The notes beneath the pieces were generated by a model, which worked only from the letters and a program-made list of their open reading frames with translations, ran no database searches and had not been told where the DNA came from. Below are positions 1 to 11,049 of a DNA stretch of 64,000 bases, piece by piece. The translations under genes were made by a program, and so were the position numbers. The stretch is from Candolleomyces eurysporus (Eukaryota; Basidiomycota; Agaricomycetes; Agaricales; Psathyrellaceae), in the NCBI GenBank assembly GCA_027579435.1, contig JANBPK010000818.1:1-64000 (forward strand), written 5' to 3'. Positions within the stretch are counted from its first letter, which is position 1; the number at the start of each line of letters is the position of its first letter.

Positions 1-1050
1 TCTTCCTGACATGCCGAGTTCGTTGACCTGAATTTGGGAGCAAATTTCCAGAGAAAGCGATGAGAACCTGTCATGCTGTTAGTACAGCCGCGAGCTGTCG
101 TACTTTGAATGGAGGTCCTGGAGGCGGTATTATTAAGATTGAACAATTGCAAGTCATTCGAAATATTGCTGCTGGTAAGCTTTGGTCCTGCTTGTGAGGA
201 GAGTGCGCTGTTCATGGGTCCATTGACTGATTGCAGAATAAGTGGTTAACTGTGATGATGCGAGAGGTCCGCAAGGATCCAGAGCATACATCGTTAACTA
301 TCTGATAACCTTGCGTCAGCTATTGGAGAGCCTGTATGGAGACACGTGTATAAAAAGATTAAGAGATAGAAGGCGCAGGGGTCAAGGAGATATTTACCGT
401 CCGGACGATGGACGCCATCGAGGCCATCACGGCTCGCTACCTATGTGTGTGTTCGAAAATATAAATAAAAAAATAAAAAAAATCGAAGGGAAAGAGAAAA
501 ATAAGAAAAGAGTAAGAGTTATAGCCCACCTCGATAGCAACTCGCACTTGATAGGGCAAGTTGCTTGTGCTCGTTGTCAAGGTAAGAGAGCACCGCCGGT
601 CAGGGAAGGGCGTTTCCCAGAAGGGATATTAGTAATATTGAAATCACAGCCACCGAGGTAGGGAATTCCCTACCTTTCCCTACCTCGTTAAATAATCACC
701 AGCGCACGAAAAACTCCAGGAAAAATCAGGAAGAATTCCCTCATTTTTGGAAGCGAGCTCACAGATTTCCGTATCAATATGTGCGATACCCATTTTTCTG
801 GAAGCATTTCTTTTGATTTCCCTAGCGGATCTTGATAAGATATGATAAGGTAACTGATCCGTTGTTCCGGGCTGGCAGATCCACTCCTATGCGATTTCCT
901 CAATATCTCGAACATGAATGTGACCGTTCCTTTTGCTGTTATTTGAGTTGGGAACACACAATCTATACTATTGAAATGAGCCTTTTTACGATACAATTGA
1001 GCCGCTAGAAGTGCCATAATTGTGTTCGATTCTCTGAGCCGAGGGTATCA
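1..1050. other. No credible gene; AT-rich sequence with a short hairpin
   Basis: Open frames here are short, low in complexity and lack introns or recognisable domains. The stretch at about 455-520 is an A-rich run that only looks like a Lys-rich peptide. A 10-bp perfect inverted repeat at 654-663 and 678-687 is listed separately. I see no gene I can support. Confidence 0.5.
654..687. repeat. Short perfect inverted repeat (hairpin)
   Basis: The arm CGAGGTAGGG at 654-663 is the exact reverse complement of CCCTACCTCG at 678-687, with a 14-base spacer that itself contains another CCCTACC. It could be the tip of a degraded transposable element or a fold in a transcript. Nothing around it decides between these. 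Confidence 0.5.
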
Positions 1051-1054
1051 GAGG

Positions 1055-2050
1055 CTGGATGATATTTTCAACATCATGAGGTGAGTTTTTGATCAATTTC
1101 TTTAATTTCTGGCTTTATAAGCTCTCTCAAATAACATTCTTTTATTGAGCCCTAATGCATAGCACAGCACTCACTCAAAGTTGAGCCTGTTAAGGCATAC
1201 AGGTATCTGGGTAGAGAGATGCCAAGGTCTCTATCTCAGTGGGTTAGGCTTTGTTTGATTTATTTTCTTTTGTGCTATTCTCTTGTGGCTTTCAGGTTTC
1301 CAACAGCTATAAAAGTAATGCAATTGGCACTCTTGGGGCTCTGGAACGCTTCACCTTTTGTGCCAATGAACATGGCCAATGCATCACACTTTTTATTGAG
1401 GTTTCATGATGAGTTTTAGCTCTGTTCTTTCATTAATTTTCTTGTCATACCTGCAAGACAAGTATAAACCTGTTGATACTAAGTACATCTTGTAAATTCT
1501 ATTCAAAAACCCAGAACTTGTCATTTGGCCAAAGGCAGAGGAAGACAAGACAGTTAGTTAGACTCTTTGGGACAAATTCTTGATTTATTCCTTTGCTTTT
1601 ATTAAACTCTTTGAGGTATTCCATTTATGCAGATGTATAATACACCATAACACATACCCTCAGATCCAAGCTTCTTCAGGCATAGTGGGAACTTGAGCTG
1701 GCAGAAGTTTTGGTCCACATCTTGGTGGTTCAGGTTTTGTTTCATGTGCTGCATTTGATGCTATTTTTCTGTAGCCTTTATGTCTCAAATGGCTATAAGA
1801 ATGCCTTAATCAACACCCTAAACACTTCAGTATGCTGCCTTTGTTGTGTTGATGAAGATGACCAATGCCCTACTCATATTTTCGAGTTTTTGCGGTGAGT
1901 TTTGACTTGGTTCTATCTCTCTTCTCTTGGCTGTGCTCGCAGAATGCGTACAAACCCGGCAATACCAGATACGCCTTGTCACAATCATTCAACTCAGACT
2001 TATGTTCATTATTCACTCTTGAGAGGTGCAGGAACTGTCAGCACTAGACT
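1055..2050 (+). other. Possible degenerate multi-exon gene with repeated exon-like segments
   Basis: Several short segments on the plus strand are framed by plausible GT-AG introns. Two exon-like stretches (about 1299-1400 and 1771-1893) share the same order of features: an aromatic-Lys pair after Ser-Asn, a Leu/Asn-rich middle, then Cys residues and a Gln-Cys near the end. A third, weaker one is at about 1942-2022. Splice-like GTGAGTTTT follows the segments ending near 1080 and 1896. I recognise no family and see no convincing start codon. It may be a decayed gene with duplicated exons, or chance. Confidence 0.2.
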
Positions 2051-3640
2051 TCTGATTTCACCTTGATTTAGGGTATCCTCATGCATTACTAGGACTCTCT
2101 TTCAACCAATTTCAGTGTAGAATACCATGACAGGCAAAGCGCAAAGACTTGGTGTGGCAAGAACGGACCTCACAACGCTCGCCTTGTGGATGGTACCGCA
2201 TTTGGCAGTACCATCACCGATTTAAACTCCGACGCCTAGGGAAAGGTAGGGAACACAGCCATGGTCAGCGAGCCCCATCACAGCCGGAGTCAGGGTCCAC
2301 CCATGGCTGTGACGGTCATCTAGCTGATTCCTGGTCGGCTGCCAACCCCATCAGTCCGATAGACCTGGCAACTCTGATAATGCCTGGTATAGGTCAGGAA
2401 CTTTCCTGTTGTTTGGATCGCTGAATGATTACCAAATTTGGGTCAGGCTCACGGTACAGCTGGTTGCAGACAGAATCCGCTGCGCTCCCCTTTGATTTCT
2501 TTAGCGGTGGAGCAGTGGCGCAGCAATTAAATAAATTTGAGAGGATTTTACAGTGAGGGAGGTGACCGTTGAGATCAACGACCGAGGCCGTTTGGACGTC
2601 ACATTTTATTTGTACGCTCCACAGATAAACAAATATCAAAAGGGGAGCGTGGCCGATTATGGTCTATCGATATGCAACCAGCTGTAAGGTATGATGAAAA
2701 TAGCCTTCCGAGTCATGGTATAGGTCAAGGAACNTTTTTTACTTGCTTGTATCTGCATAGTCATGGAAAAATTCTAGTTAGGCAACCAAGGGTCTGAAAC
2801 GAGAGAATTGGAAGACCTTGACACTGAATCTTGTCCTGGTCGACGTCCCTGGACTTTCCACATAATTTCTCTGGATATACCGGACTTTTTTCTGGAAAGC
2901 CCACAATTATCCAGAGAATATCCAGAGATATTCGACCAGGTAAAAAGTCTGGGCTTGCTACAGGAAATTTTCTCAAACATTGGAAGCAAATCTCCCTGTC
3001 CTTTCCAGGCAATTATGCTCAGGGGCAACCAGTTGATTTCCATGTTAGTATCACTAGAGTTCCCAATGCATTTCCAGGTTCATGCACATGGCATTACCAC
3101 CGCATCTCCGGGCGTAGTTGCCTGGTAACCCACGAAATATCACAGTATAATCCAGGTATTATAATTTCAGGAAACATATACAGGGAGAGCGGGATAGGGT
3201 GTGGGTGCAGATCTGAAACAAATGTAGTGTAGTTTGAAGATGGATACAGAGATAAGCCATAGCCAGTGGAATTCGGGGATGATTTACCAGTACACTTATT
3301 GCTGAAGCGGTACTGGGTAAGCGCGTCGACAAGCCCTAAATGACGATACCGATGTTTTGTATGATCTCGGGGAAGTTCTCGGTCGTCTGGGGATCGAAAT
3401 CAAATATTGATGACCGCTGATGTGGATATTGGAGGATGAAGTGGTAATTAACGTACATAAGGAGACATTACTTGGCGCTTTCTGAGGAGCTCTCGTTGGC
3501 TGAAAGTGTCCTTGAACTTGATGCCAAAAAGATCCAGCCTTTCCGAGCCGTCGGCTATAAAAAGGGTCGCTCAAGCATTCCGTCTCGAGAGAGTGAAATG
3601 AGGAACGCACCAAGAGATCACAATAAACCTCGTTGCTGAC
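2050..3640. other. Non-coding, probably degraded repetitive sequence
   Basis: Overlapping open frames on both strands at 2760-3230 reflect a lack of stops rather than coding bias. The motif GGTATAGGTCA occurs at about 2388 and 2710. An 11-bp inverted repeat (2868-2878 with 2918-2928) lies inside a stretch built from variants of CCAGAGA and TCTGGA. There is an N at 2734 beside a T run. No gene can be supported. Confidence 0.4.
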
Positions 3641-3734
3641 GCCCGCAGCAGTAGCAATATGGAAGCCCCTCCGCTTTCCACAAGTTTTCGTTCTAGGCCC
3701 ACCAGGTCGTTCATGTTCTGATCTAATAACGATT

Positions 3735-4815
3735 TTAGGAGGAAAGATCTAGGAACGAAAGAGATAACGCCTGCGTACCTTTGGCACTTGCTTGCTCAGG
3801 GGATTTCAACGGCCCCTCGAAGAGTGCTTGAAGCTCCTCTTTGAGCTCAAAGTCGGGTTTGTCGCTGTCTTCGCTATCATCTCCAGAATCGCCAGGCCGG
3901 CGAGCATTGGCTAGACGCTGGTGACAGAGCGGATCGCAGCGATGTTTCAGTTTGAAAGGGTGACCTGTCAAATCTTTCGTAAAGAGGTGGGTGTGAGAGA
4001 TGGAGATGCTTGTTAAGTGCTTCGTATATCTGAATTGCTCGCTGCACTCACATTTCCGGCAAATTATGACCACAAATCCAGAGCCAGTTTGGTGTGGTCT
4101 CAAAATCGCATAGCGTCAGCCCGAGTACCGTTTAGGACGTATTCCTGGTCCCCAGGGAGCAGGCCAGAGCAGTCCTTTGATGACTGCACATCCTCCAAAC
4201 GCTATGGGCGGGGATTTCGCTGCGCATGAGTGAGCATCATGAGAGTAATGAGGAAAGGTGAACACGTACACCGCAAGCCGCACATCCGCCACCAGATCCG
4301 TTCAGAGCATCGTCCTTGGCGTGTGTTGCACACCACTTTAACAGCAAAGCCCACGACAGCTGAATAGGGATATACTTCATGGGGTCATGCGCTAAGCCCA
4401 AGATGAGACCAGGGAGTAAGTATGAAGGGCTGGGCTGCGATTCTGCCTTTTCTTGAACGAACCATGGATCACGTGGAGTGATGGATGGGATGGCGGCATG
4501 ATGCAGTACTAACTTGAACTTAACTTCTTGGTTTTTACTAGTAGTACATTCGGATAGTAGGTGGTCAATTGTACGATTGGGAAGTTGAAGAGGGAACTTG
4601 AAGGACTCAGAGGCAACATTAGCAAAGAACAGTCGCACATTGAATTGAACACTATCATTAGTAAAATGTGAGTGACTTATGCTTGAGTAGTTATCGTCTG
4701 AATAATCGTAACGATGAAGAGAACAGACGGAAGCCGGATTCCAAAATGACAATTTGATGCAGAGAGATGGTGAAGAAAGGAGCATAACGGCAGAGCGAGA
4801 GTAAAGCTGGATCAC
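3735..4815 (-). CDS. Hypothetical protein, multi-exon (low confidence)
   Basis: Two minus-strand open stretches (4815-4237 and 4103-3735) read like exons of one protein. The second has a strongly acidic section (Asp/Glu/Ser around residues 75-95 of that frame) after a Cys-rich segment with Cys-x2-Cys and Cys-x3-Cys-type spacing. The likely start lies near or inside the 3' end of the upstream minus-strand gene, so the two models may be one gene. I do not recognise the family. It sits among other lineage-specific genes near a transposase. Confidence 0.3.
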
Positions 4816-7711
4816 CGAACCTCCCTCCTAGTAATGACCTCCCGAGATTTCTCCTCGACGATCGTCGAAGTCTACGTTTCCATTCACTACGGGGTAATGG
4901 TTTGTAACTGTTCTCGATTTCCTCCAGTCGCTGAAGGTAATGGGTTTCTGCGTCCGTAGTCCAACCTAAAGGGCCACAAAGTTGCTCCCAAGGATCGATG
5001 GGCGGCCACCAAGACACTCTACCCATTTGACCAAGTTCACCGTTTTCTCCTGGGGAAAAAATAAGTAGAAGAACAGGCATCATAAAATGCAAGCAGAAAC
5101 CTACTTATTAAATGATCGTAATGGCCACATATGCAATCTGCCGCATCCGCGCTCAAATTGTCATCGATCAGAAATCCCCCATACCCAGTTCCATGAGTTA
5201 CACCATGGCCTTCAAACGCTGTACGGCTTGGTCCAGCGAAGACAGCACCAAACCCGATGTCTTCCATCGCCAACCTCCACACAATACCCCCTCTGAGAAG
5301 TGCTGCACGTCCTGCTGAACCCATCAGGAGCTCTTGACGGTTATGTAGGTAGCTTTCGTAGTCGTCCTTGCTGTATTGGTAGCTGTTGCTCCGAAATTGG
5401 ATACAATGGGTGGTAGATCGAAGTTGGATATTAGGAAGACTTGACACCGACCTCCAAGTCTGGAAACAAACCCCGAGACCAAGCAGGGCATGGGCAAGCG
5501 CCATGGGATCGGATAGCGACTGGTCCAATCGACAGATCAAAAGAGCAACGCCGGGAGATAGGCAGCCTACGAGCCACTTTTGGCCATGATCACTGGCAAA
5601 CCAGAAAGCCTCTCGAGCCTCTTCGACAAGGCGGCTCTGTCGACCTTTGACGTTGTCCCACTCCTCAATGAGTACATGTACCGATGCCATTGACCGCCGG
5701 AGATCTTTGAATCTTGGGAGGGCTATGACTGGCATCCCACTACCCTTCGCTAGGTCCCAACACTCGTGCAACGGAAAGCCTTTGGCCAGAGATTTGACGA
5801 ATTTAAGAACACTCTGACCATTGGCAGACTGCCAAAACGGATCCTCGCGGGGAACGAGTTTGGATATGCCCAAAACTTTGGGAACAAGGCCAAGGCAGGA
5901 ATCAATTGAGTTGGATGGTGAACATTGCAAGGATCCAGGCGTCGCAGAGCTGGCGAGGGACGCGAAAGCAAATGTGTAGCCAAACAGTTTATAAGCCGTA
6001 ATTGGAACTTCTGTCTGGGCAGACGGTTGCGTTGGTGGCTCACCCGGATAAGCTGTATCGACCTTGATTGAATTTAGAAGGGATACTTTGTCTGGAGAGG
6101 ATTTACCATCGCCCCCTGTCCCTTGTATCAGTGGAGAGAGCCCATAATAAGCGCGACACCGTGCAAGTTCTTCTTCAAAGGTTTTCCCTTCATAATCAGC
6201 CCATGTTCGAGCCATGTAATCGAGCTGTTCTTCGTCTGGAGGACCAAAGTACTCGCACAGGTCCCATTCATTGTACACACTGTCATATTTCGCTTGCCTC
6301 TTCCCAAACCTTCCACTTTCTGTAAAGATGTCGTCCATATCGTCTTTATCAGCGNGCCTCCGAACGAATGCATTACTGGTAGGATCCATTTCCCAAATGA
6401 AGTAGCGAGTTTTTCGCGGGTTGGTGGGCGGACACCGCTCCCGGTTTTCCCGCTTTACCCTCTCCTCTGCCAACTCCTGTGAGAGCAGGATAGCCCTACG
6501 AGCAGCACGCTCTTCAAAATGCACTTCCCAGGTTCTTTCTTTGGGCGCTGGCTCGGGCCGTTTCGGATAAGCCTTTGCCCTTCGCGCCTCTGGGACATTC
6601 GCAGTTGAAGGACAAAGCGCACCAGATGATGGAGGGCCAGTATAGGTCAAAAGTTTTATGTTGTGATTGCAACCAGAATTCGGGTACACGAGAACTGCAT
6701 CGGGGGGAGGAGCGTAGCGCTGCCAGAAGGGGTACCTGGAGGCGATTTCCATTTCTCTGGCTCCCCACTCGTACCAAATGGGGACACCCACTTCACACAG
6801 CCAATCGATCGACACCAGGTCTTCCAAGTCACCGTCTGGGATTTTGACAAAGACCCCAACCCTTTCCACCGACCCGTCAAACCGAGAGACGCAGGTGTTT
6901 TGAAGGTCTGATACGAAAATTTCGTCCAAACACGATGGCCCTTTCGTCTGTATGGCGGTAATACCTGCGCCGGTCTTGTTGATCTCCCTTTAGCAGCGTT
7001 TCCACCCATCCCGGTAGATGACAAACCCCTACTTCTTTCGCCCTGTCAGACATTACTTCGCTCACAGCAACTGCATACGAAAGGCATCCCAGCCAGACTG
7101 AGAACCAAGAAAAAGCGGTAAAAATGTCCTTCTTCAAACCCCCCCTTTGTTAGCCCCTTCCCTAATTCCACATTGGCATCGACCCGGGCACAAGGATAGG
7201 CAGGACGCACGGCAGCGGCTCCGGAAGCAAACAGCAAAAGGTGAGTGGCCTCAGCAATCTGGAATTGCAGTTTCTGCCACGCTGACCAGACCTTCTGCTC
7301 CGGGATGGGAAGCTTACATTCGTGGTCATAAATGACCCTTGGCATGTGCGAAAGTGGGTGGAACGGTGGGGTAGCAACGTTCGGAAAGAGGGGCGTGAAG
7401 GCGAGATATCCATGAGCTTTAGTCCACCATTGCGGTTTGCAGATATCGGGCATTTGATAGTCACGGCCTTGCAAAACCCCGTCATTCGCATTGGAGAGGG
7501 GAGGAGGAGGGGTTACGTTGGGACGATTGCAGTTTGGTGAGAAGTAAGTCCGACCGTCTATGTTGTACAGGAATCCTCGAGACTTGAGAGCCGTCTTGCA
7601 GCCTGTATTGTCTTCTCTATGTCTCGGGAGGATCGCGCTTGGAATTCCGTGCCGACCAGGGACTAGCGGATCTGGAGGGTGCGCCAGGTACGGATACCCC
7701 AGGACTTCCAT
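4691..7711 (-). CDS. Large hypothetical protein, expanded Agaricomycete family (multi-exon)
   Basis: The core is a long open exon, about 6929-5110, with clear protein-like composition. It includes a repeated Glu-rich stretch with many Arg and Ala residues, and an acidic linker (DMDDIF). A 5' exon lies at 7711-7080, and a 3' exon at about 5053-4810 joins in frame through an intron with GTAGGT donor and CCCCAG acceptor. Proteins with this layout are common as uncharacterised families in mushroom genomes; that is recollection, not a search. No enzymatic motif was found. The N at 6355 is in frame and appears to stand for a real base, unlike most N characters in this window. Exon borders at 7080-6930 are unresolved. 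Confidence 0.55.
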
Positions 7712-8350
7712 ACTGAATGCTCTACACTAGTCGGGGTTAGCGTAAGTTTATGTTCATGGGGTCAAAAGACACGGATCTACTAACCAAATCTTTCGAAGGG
7801 GGCGTCGCCCTCTGAGAAGTTCGAGTCTGTGGTACCAGCCGAATCCTTGCGTAAGTAAGAGGGTCGTTTAATGTCCGCCCTACTCTGAGAGGATCGAAAT
7901 GGCATATAATTGAGGGAGTCCAGCTCTAGTAGTTGGATACTGAGGAGGCCGAACGAGTCCAGCTCCTTGGGTCGCTGCCAGTTGAAGGCTCCTCCCCAAT
8001 TGTCGGAACCCGAACCTCAGAGGTAGAGTCAAGTTGAACTCCGAATATAAACTCAGCGCCGCAGCCAACCGGTCGAACTCCGCTCTACCAGAACTCCGAC
8101 GAGGCGTGCGAGTAAATGAGTCAGAGCGACTCACCACTGCCAGCAGTCACGGTGAGCCTCAGAGTCTGCCACCTTACTACTAAGGCCGCCAGGTGCTAGC
8201 ACCAATGGTACCAGTGCGATCCTGCACGCATCTTTCAACACGACTTACTTCTTCAAGTTCTCCGTACCACTCAGCTACTATTCAGAGCGGCCATCCTCGA
8301 ATCGTTCCGCCGAGTCCCTGCCGCTCAGTAGTACGTCTACGGTGACGCAA
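7712..8350. other. Intergenic; possible 5' exon of the gene to the left
   Basis: On the minus strand, about 7890-7790 reads as a short Ser/Asp-rich segment ending at a GTTAGT donor-like site, so it may be an upstream exon of the 4.7-7.7 kb gene. The phase with the next exon does not match cleanly. The rest contains imperfect copies of GAACTCCG and no gene. Confidence 0.3.
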
Positions 8351-8351
8351 T

Positions 8352-8780
8352 GTCGTTGAACTAGACGTTCCGTGTATGAAAAGGTCATCCGAAGGGATCC
8401 AGCAAGTCATTGTTAAACCAGATGGCCCGCTCCGCCCTGCTCAGTGGTACGTTTGTGATGGCGGTTCGTCGTTAAACTGGACGTTCCGTGTATGAAAGGG
8501 TCAACTGAAGGGATCCAGCGGCTCGTCGTTAAACTAGATGGCCCGCTCCCCTCAGCTCGGTGGTAAGTTTACGGTGACGGGACGTCGTTAAACTGGACGT
8601 TCCATGTATGTAAAGGTCAACTGAAGGGATCCAGCGGGTTCAAGCTGCCCGCTCCCGATCCTTGCTCGGTAGTGTAACTTTGGATTATCGCGCCGTCTGC
8701 GTATGGCAGTGACGGGATGTCGTTCAAAAGCCAGACGTTCGGTCTCCCTTTGGCGTGACTCCGAGGCGGGGGTTAGTAGC
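8352..8780. repeat. Diverged tandem array, 116-bp unit with internal half-repeat
   Basis: The anchor GTCGTT followed by an AC-rich stretch and GACGTTCC occurs at 8352, 8468 and 8584 (exact 116-base spacing) and in a diverged form at 8719. Inside each unit a second GTTAAAC is followed by AGATGGCCCGCTCC (about 8412 and 8530), so each unit looks like two related halves of roughly 58 bases. There is no open frame through the array. It lies between the minus-strand genes and could be subterminal repeats of a transposon or a minisatellite. Confidence 0.7.
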
Positions 8781-9114
8781 TAGATAGCCCGTTCAACAGC
8801 TCGATGATGGAAATTCACACCTGGCGAGGCTCAACCAGCTTCGTCATTAGCGTAGTCAGTTCACTTCTCCCATCTGGGTGATGCCCTTCAAACCATGACT
8901 CGGATGGGACGCTGTTAACTAAACGGTCCGCACAGACAGTCTGAATTGTTAAGTTCAAGGGGGGTGTACTATGGTCATGGACAAGGTAGTTACAAGAGTG
9001 TGGCCCTATGGCCGGGAACAGGCTGAGTGTGGTTGGGGAGCGGGAGCTCAGTGCAAGAAATGATACGGAATGGGGGAAAAATTAGTCGAGCTGCTGGGGA
9101 TCCAGGATCTGCGT
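8780..9114. other. Intergenic, downstream of the DUF6698 gene
   Basis: Weak echoes of the array unit (CTAGATAGCCCG near 8780, GTTAACTAAACGGTCC near 8916) fade out here. No open frame with coding character was seen. Confidence 0.4.
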
Positions 9115-10660
9115 TCAAGGGAGTTGGGAACGTTCGGCTTCATGTTCTCGCTGCAGTTCTCTGCGCCGGAGCTTGATTCTGGCGACGACAGACTCTTCGT
9201 GGATTGTGCGGCTATCTGATGTATTGAGCTTCGGGAAAATCTGTCTAGCGCAAATAATCAGTCGAGCAGTCTCTCAAAGCCACTGCGCAAAGTACCTGTT
9301 CCACCACCTGAGAAGTTCTTCGGCCTCTTCTCGCTCCTCTGGATCCTCCAATACCTCAACTATGAGATTATAGAAATATTCGGAGTCGGTTACCCGATCG
9401 GTTCGCGAAAATATACTGGCCGAACAGAGTGCAAATCGGACCTGGTGATCGATAGTTAGCCCGTGTATACACTGACTGGAATACGGAGTGGAAGGCTTAA
9501 TTCATCGGTGTCATACCTGTGTCGCGATGTATGCAATCGATGGAGCAGTAACAGATTTCATGCCGTGTATGCGAGCATTGCAGGACCTAGTGGCACGATT
9601 CTCATTCCGGTCGTTGACAGAACTCGGAGAGGTAAAGACATGCTTGAAGGCCTAATAAGTAGCGACAAAATCAGTCAAGAGTCAGGCACTGGTTACAGAG
9701 AAACCAAAAAATTCGAGTACCGAAACCAAAAGCCGACTTTGCAGGAGGCCTTCCCAAGGGTTTGTGGGATCGTATGTATAGTCCCTGTAAATGAATCGAG
9801 GCCACATGTCTCCGGATGGCACAAGGGTGCCAGCTTTGAGATCCCTGCGAATTCTGATAGTAGGTGAGCCAGGGTCACTGGATCCGGCGCTACCAGACGT
9901 TGGTAAACTGACTTACTTGGGATCATTCCAATCCAGATTTACTGGGCAGAGAAGCTGGCCAGTTGTATCATGATAGAAACCACGATCGGTCTTCACATTG
10001 CGTTGGATTGGTGGGCTCAAAACCCCGCTAAATGGCGTGATCAGATCAACAACGGCGGATTTCAGCGATTTGCAATCATCTGCACGAGCTGCGTTGATTC
10101 CCTTGGTTATCTTTATGGACGAGGTTATCAGCTGTCCTAAGCCAGTGAGTTAATGGTACTGCACCATCTCCGCAACGTAGTACAGCTCTTGCTCTGATCC
10201 TGTGCTGAGCCTCTCTTCCAGGTTGGGAGACAGCGCCAGGAGCTGGCAGTAGACTTCGTGCTCCTTCTTTTCACTGTAGGCAGGGTTGTTACAACCCTCA
10301 ATGGTTTACCACTTTCAAGAAAGAGTGGAGGAAGGCGCACCTTGGTGAAAGATCGCTCTCAAAAAGACGACCCAATTCCAGTTGGACTGTCCTTGAAAGT
10401 CCGTTCTTGATGAGGGTTTGTATACGACAAAATGTGCTAACCGTTCTGCCAAAATGACGGCCATACCCGACTAATGGGTCTGTTTTCACCCTAAAGACAG
10501 GAAATGGTAGTCAGTGGCACGACCGTGGAGTTGGAATGACTTAGACGTGCTGTTTCCTAACCGGTCCAGCGCTTGTGAAGACCTCGGGGAGTCCGCGTTT
10601 CAAACGGGTACTGTTCGCCTGCGAGCTTTCATTTCCCGTGCTGGGGTCTAGAATACCGCT
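9115..10660 (-). CDS. DUF6698-family protein (Agaricomycete-expanded)
   Basis: Seven exons join in consistent phase by canonical GT-AG introns: 10490-10341, 10273-10165, 10110-9917, 9853-9721, 9651-9517, 9441-9296 and 9244-9115, with introns of 51-75 nt. The protein has the family's landmarks in order: a DPL..GRHFGRTV segment, a charged helix ending near LEERL, ARADDCKSLK, RGFYHDTTGQLLCP, FTSPSSV, NARIHGM, RTDRVTDSEYFY, RWWNRQ and FPKL. These match what I remember of DUF6698, whose biochemical role is unknown. The first exon (about 10660-10541) is uncertain because its donor phase does not fit. No stops or frameshifts occur in the body. It lies about 400 bases downstream of the Plavaka transposase on the same strand, so it may travel with that element. 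Confidence 0.8.
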
Positions 10661-11049
10661 GGCCATTGGCAGATGCCCAATGACAATTGCTACGACGGTG
10701 GAGTGGGGTCGAGGTGAGAGCAAAGGAGAGAGGAGTGGCTGCTGATAGTATCGTGGCACTGACTCGCCTGGCATGCCGGTGGTGGTTTATGTATCAGTAC
10801 GCTAGCCCGATAGATCTTCAGCCTCAAGTTACCGCAAGCCACGAAGTTCAATTGGGGCCATGCTCGGGTTGGGTGCCGTAGTAGACTTCCGGGAGTGTCC
10901 TGTCAAGAGGCTAAGCGTGCCCATGGCAACTGGCACTGCCAGTAAGTTGCGACATAAAAATGCAGAATAATTTGTTGCTAGCCCTAACGGTAACGTAGCA
11001 GCGTGCCCGATCGCTTTCCGTTTTGCAACCCATTGCACACGATAGTATG

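Noticed and set aside
2760..3232. Several overlapping frames on both strands as a small gene
   Set aside because: All three or four frames are open at once, which reflects few stop codons in a repeat-like sequence and not coding selection.
8352..8780. CRISPR array
   Set aside because: The units are long and diverged, there are no short identical repeats with unique spacers, and the DNA is eukaryotic.
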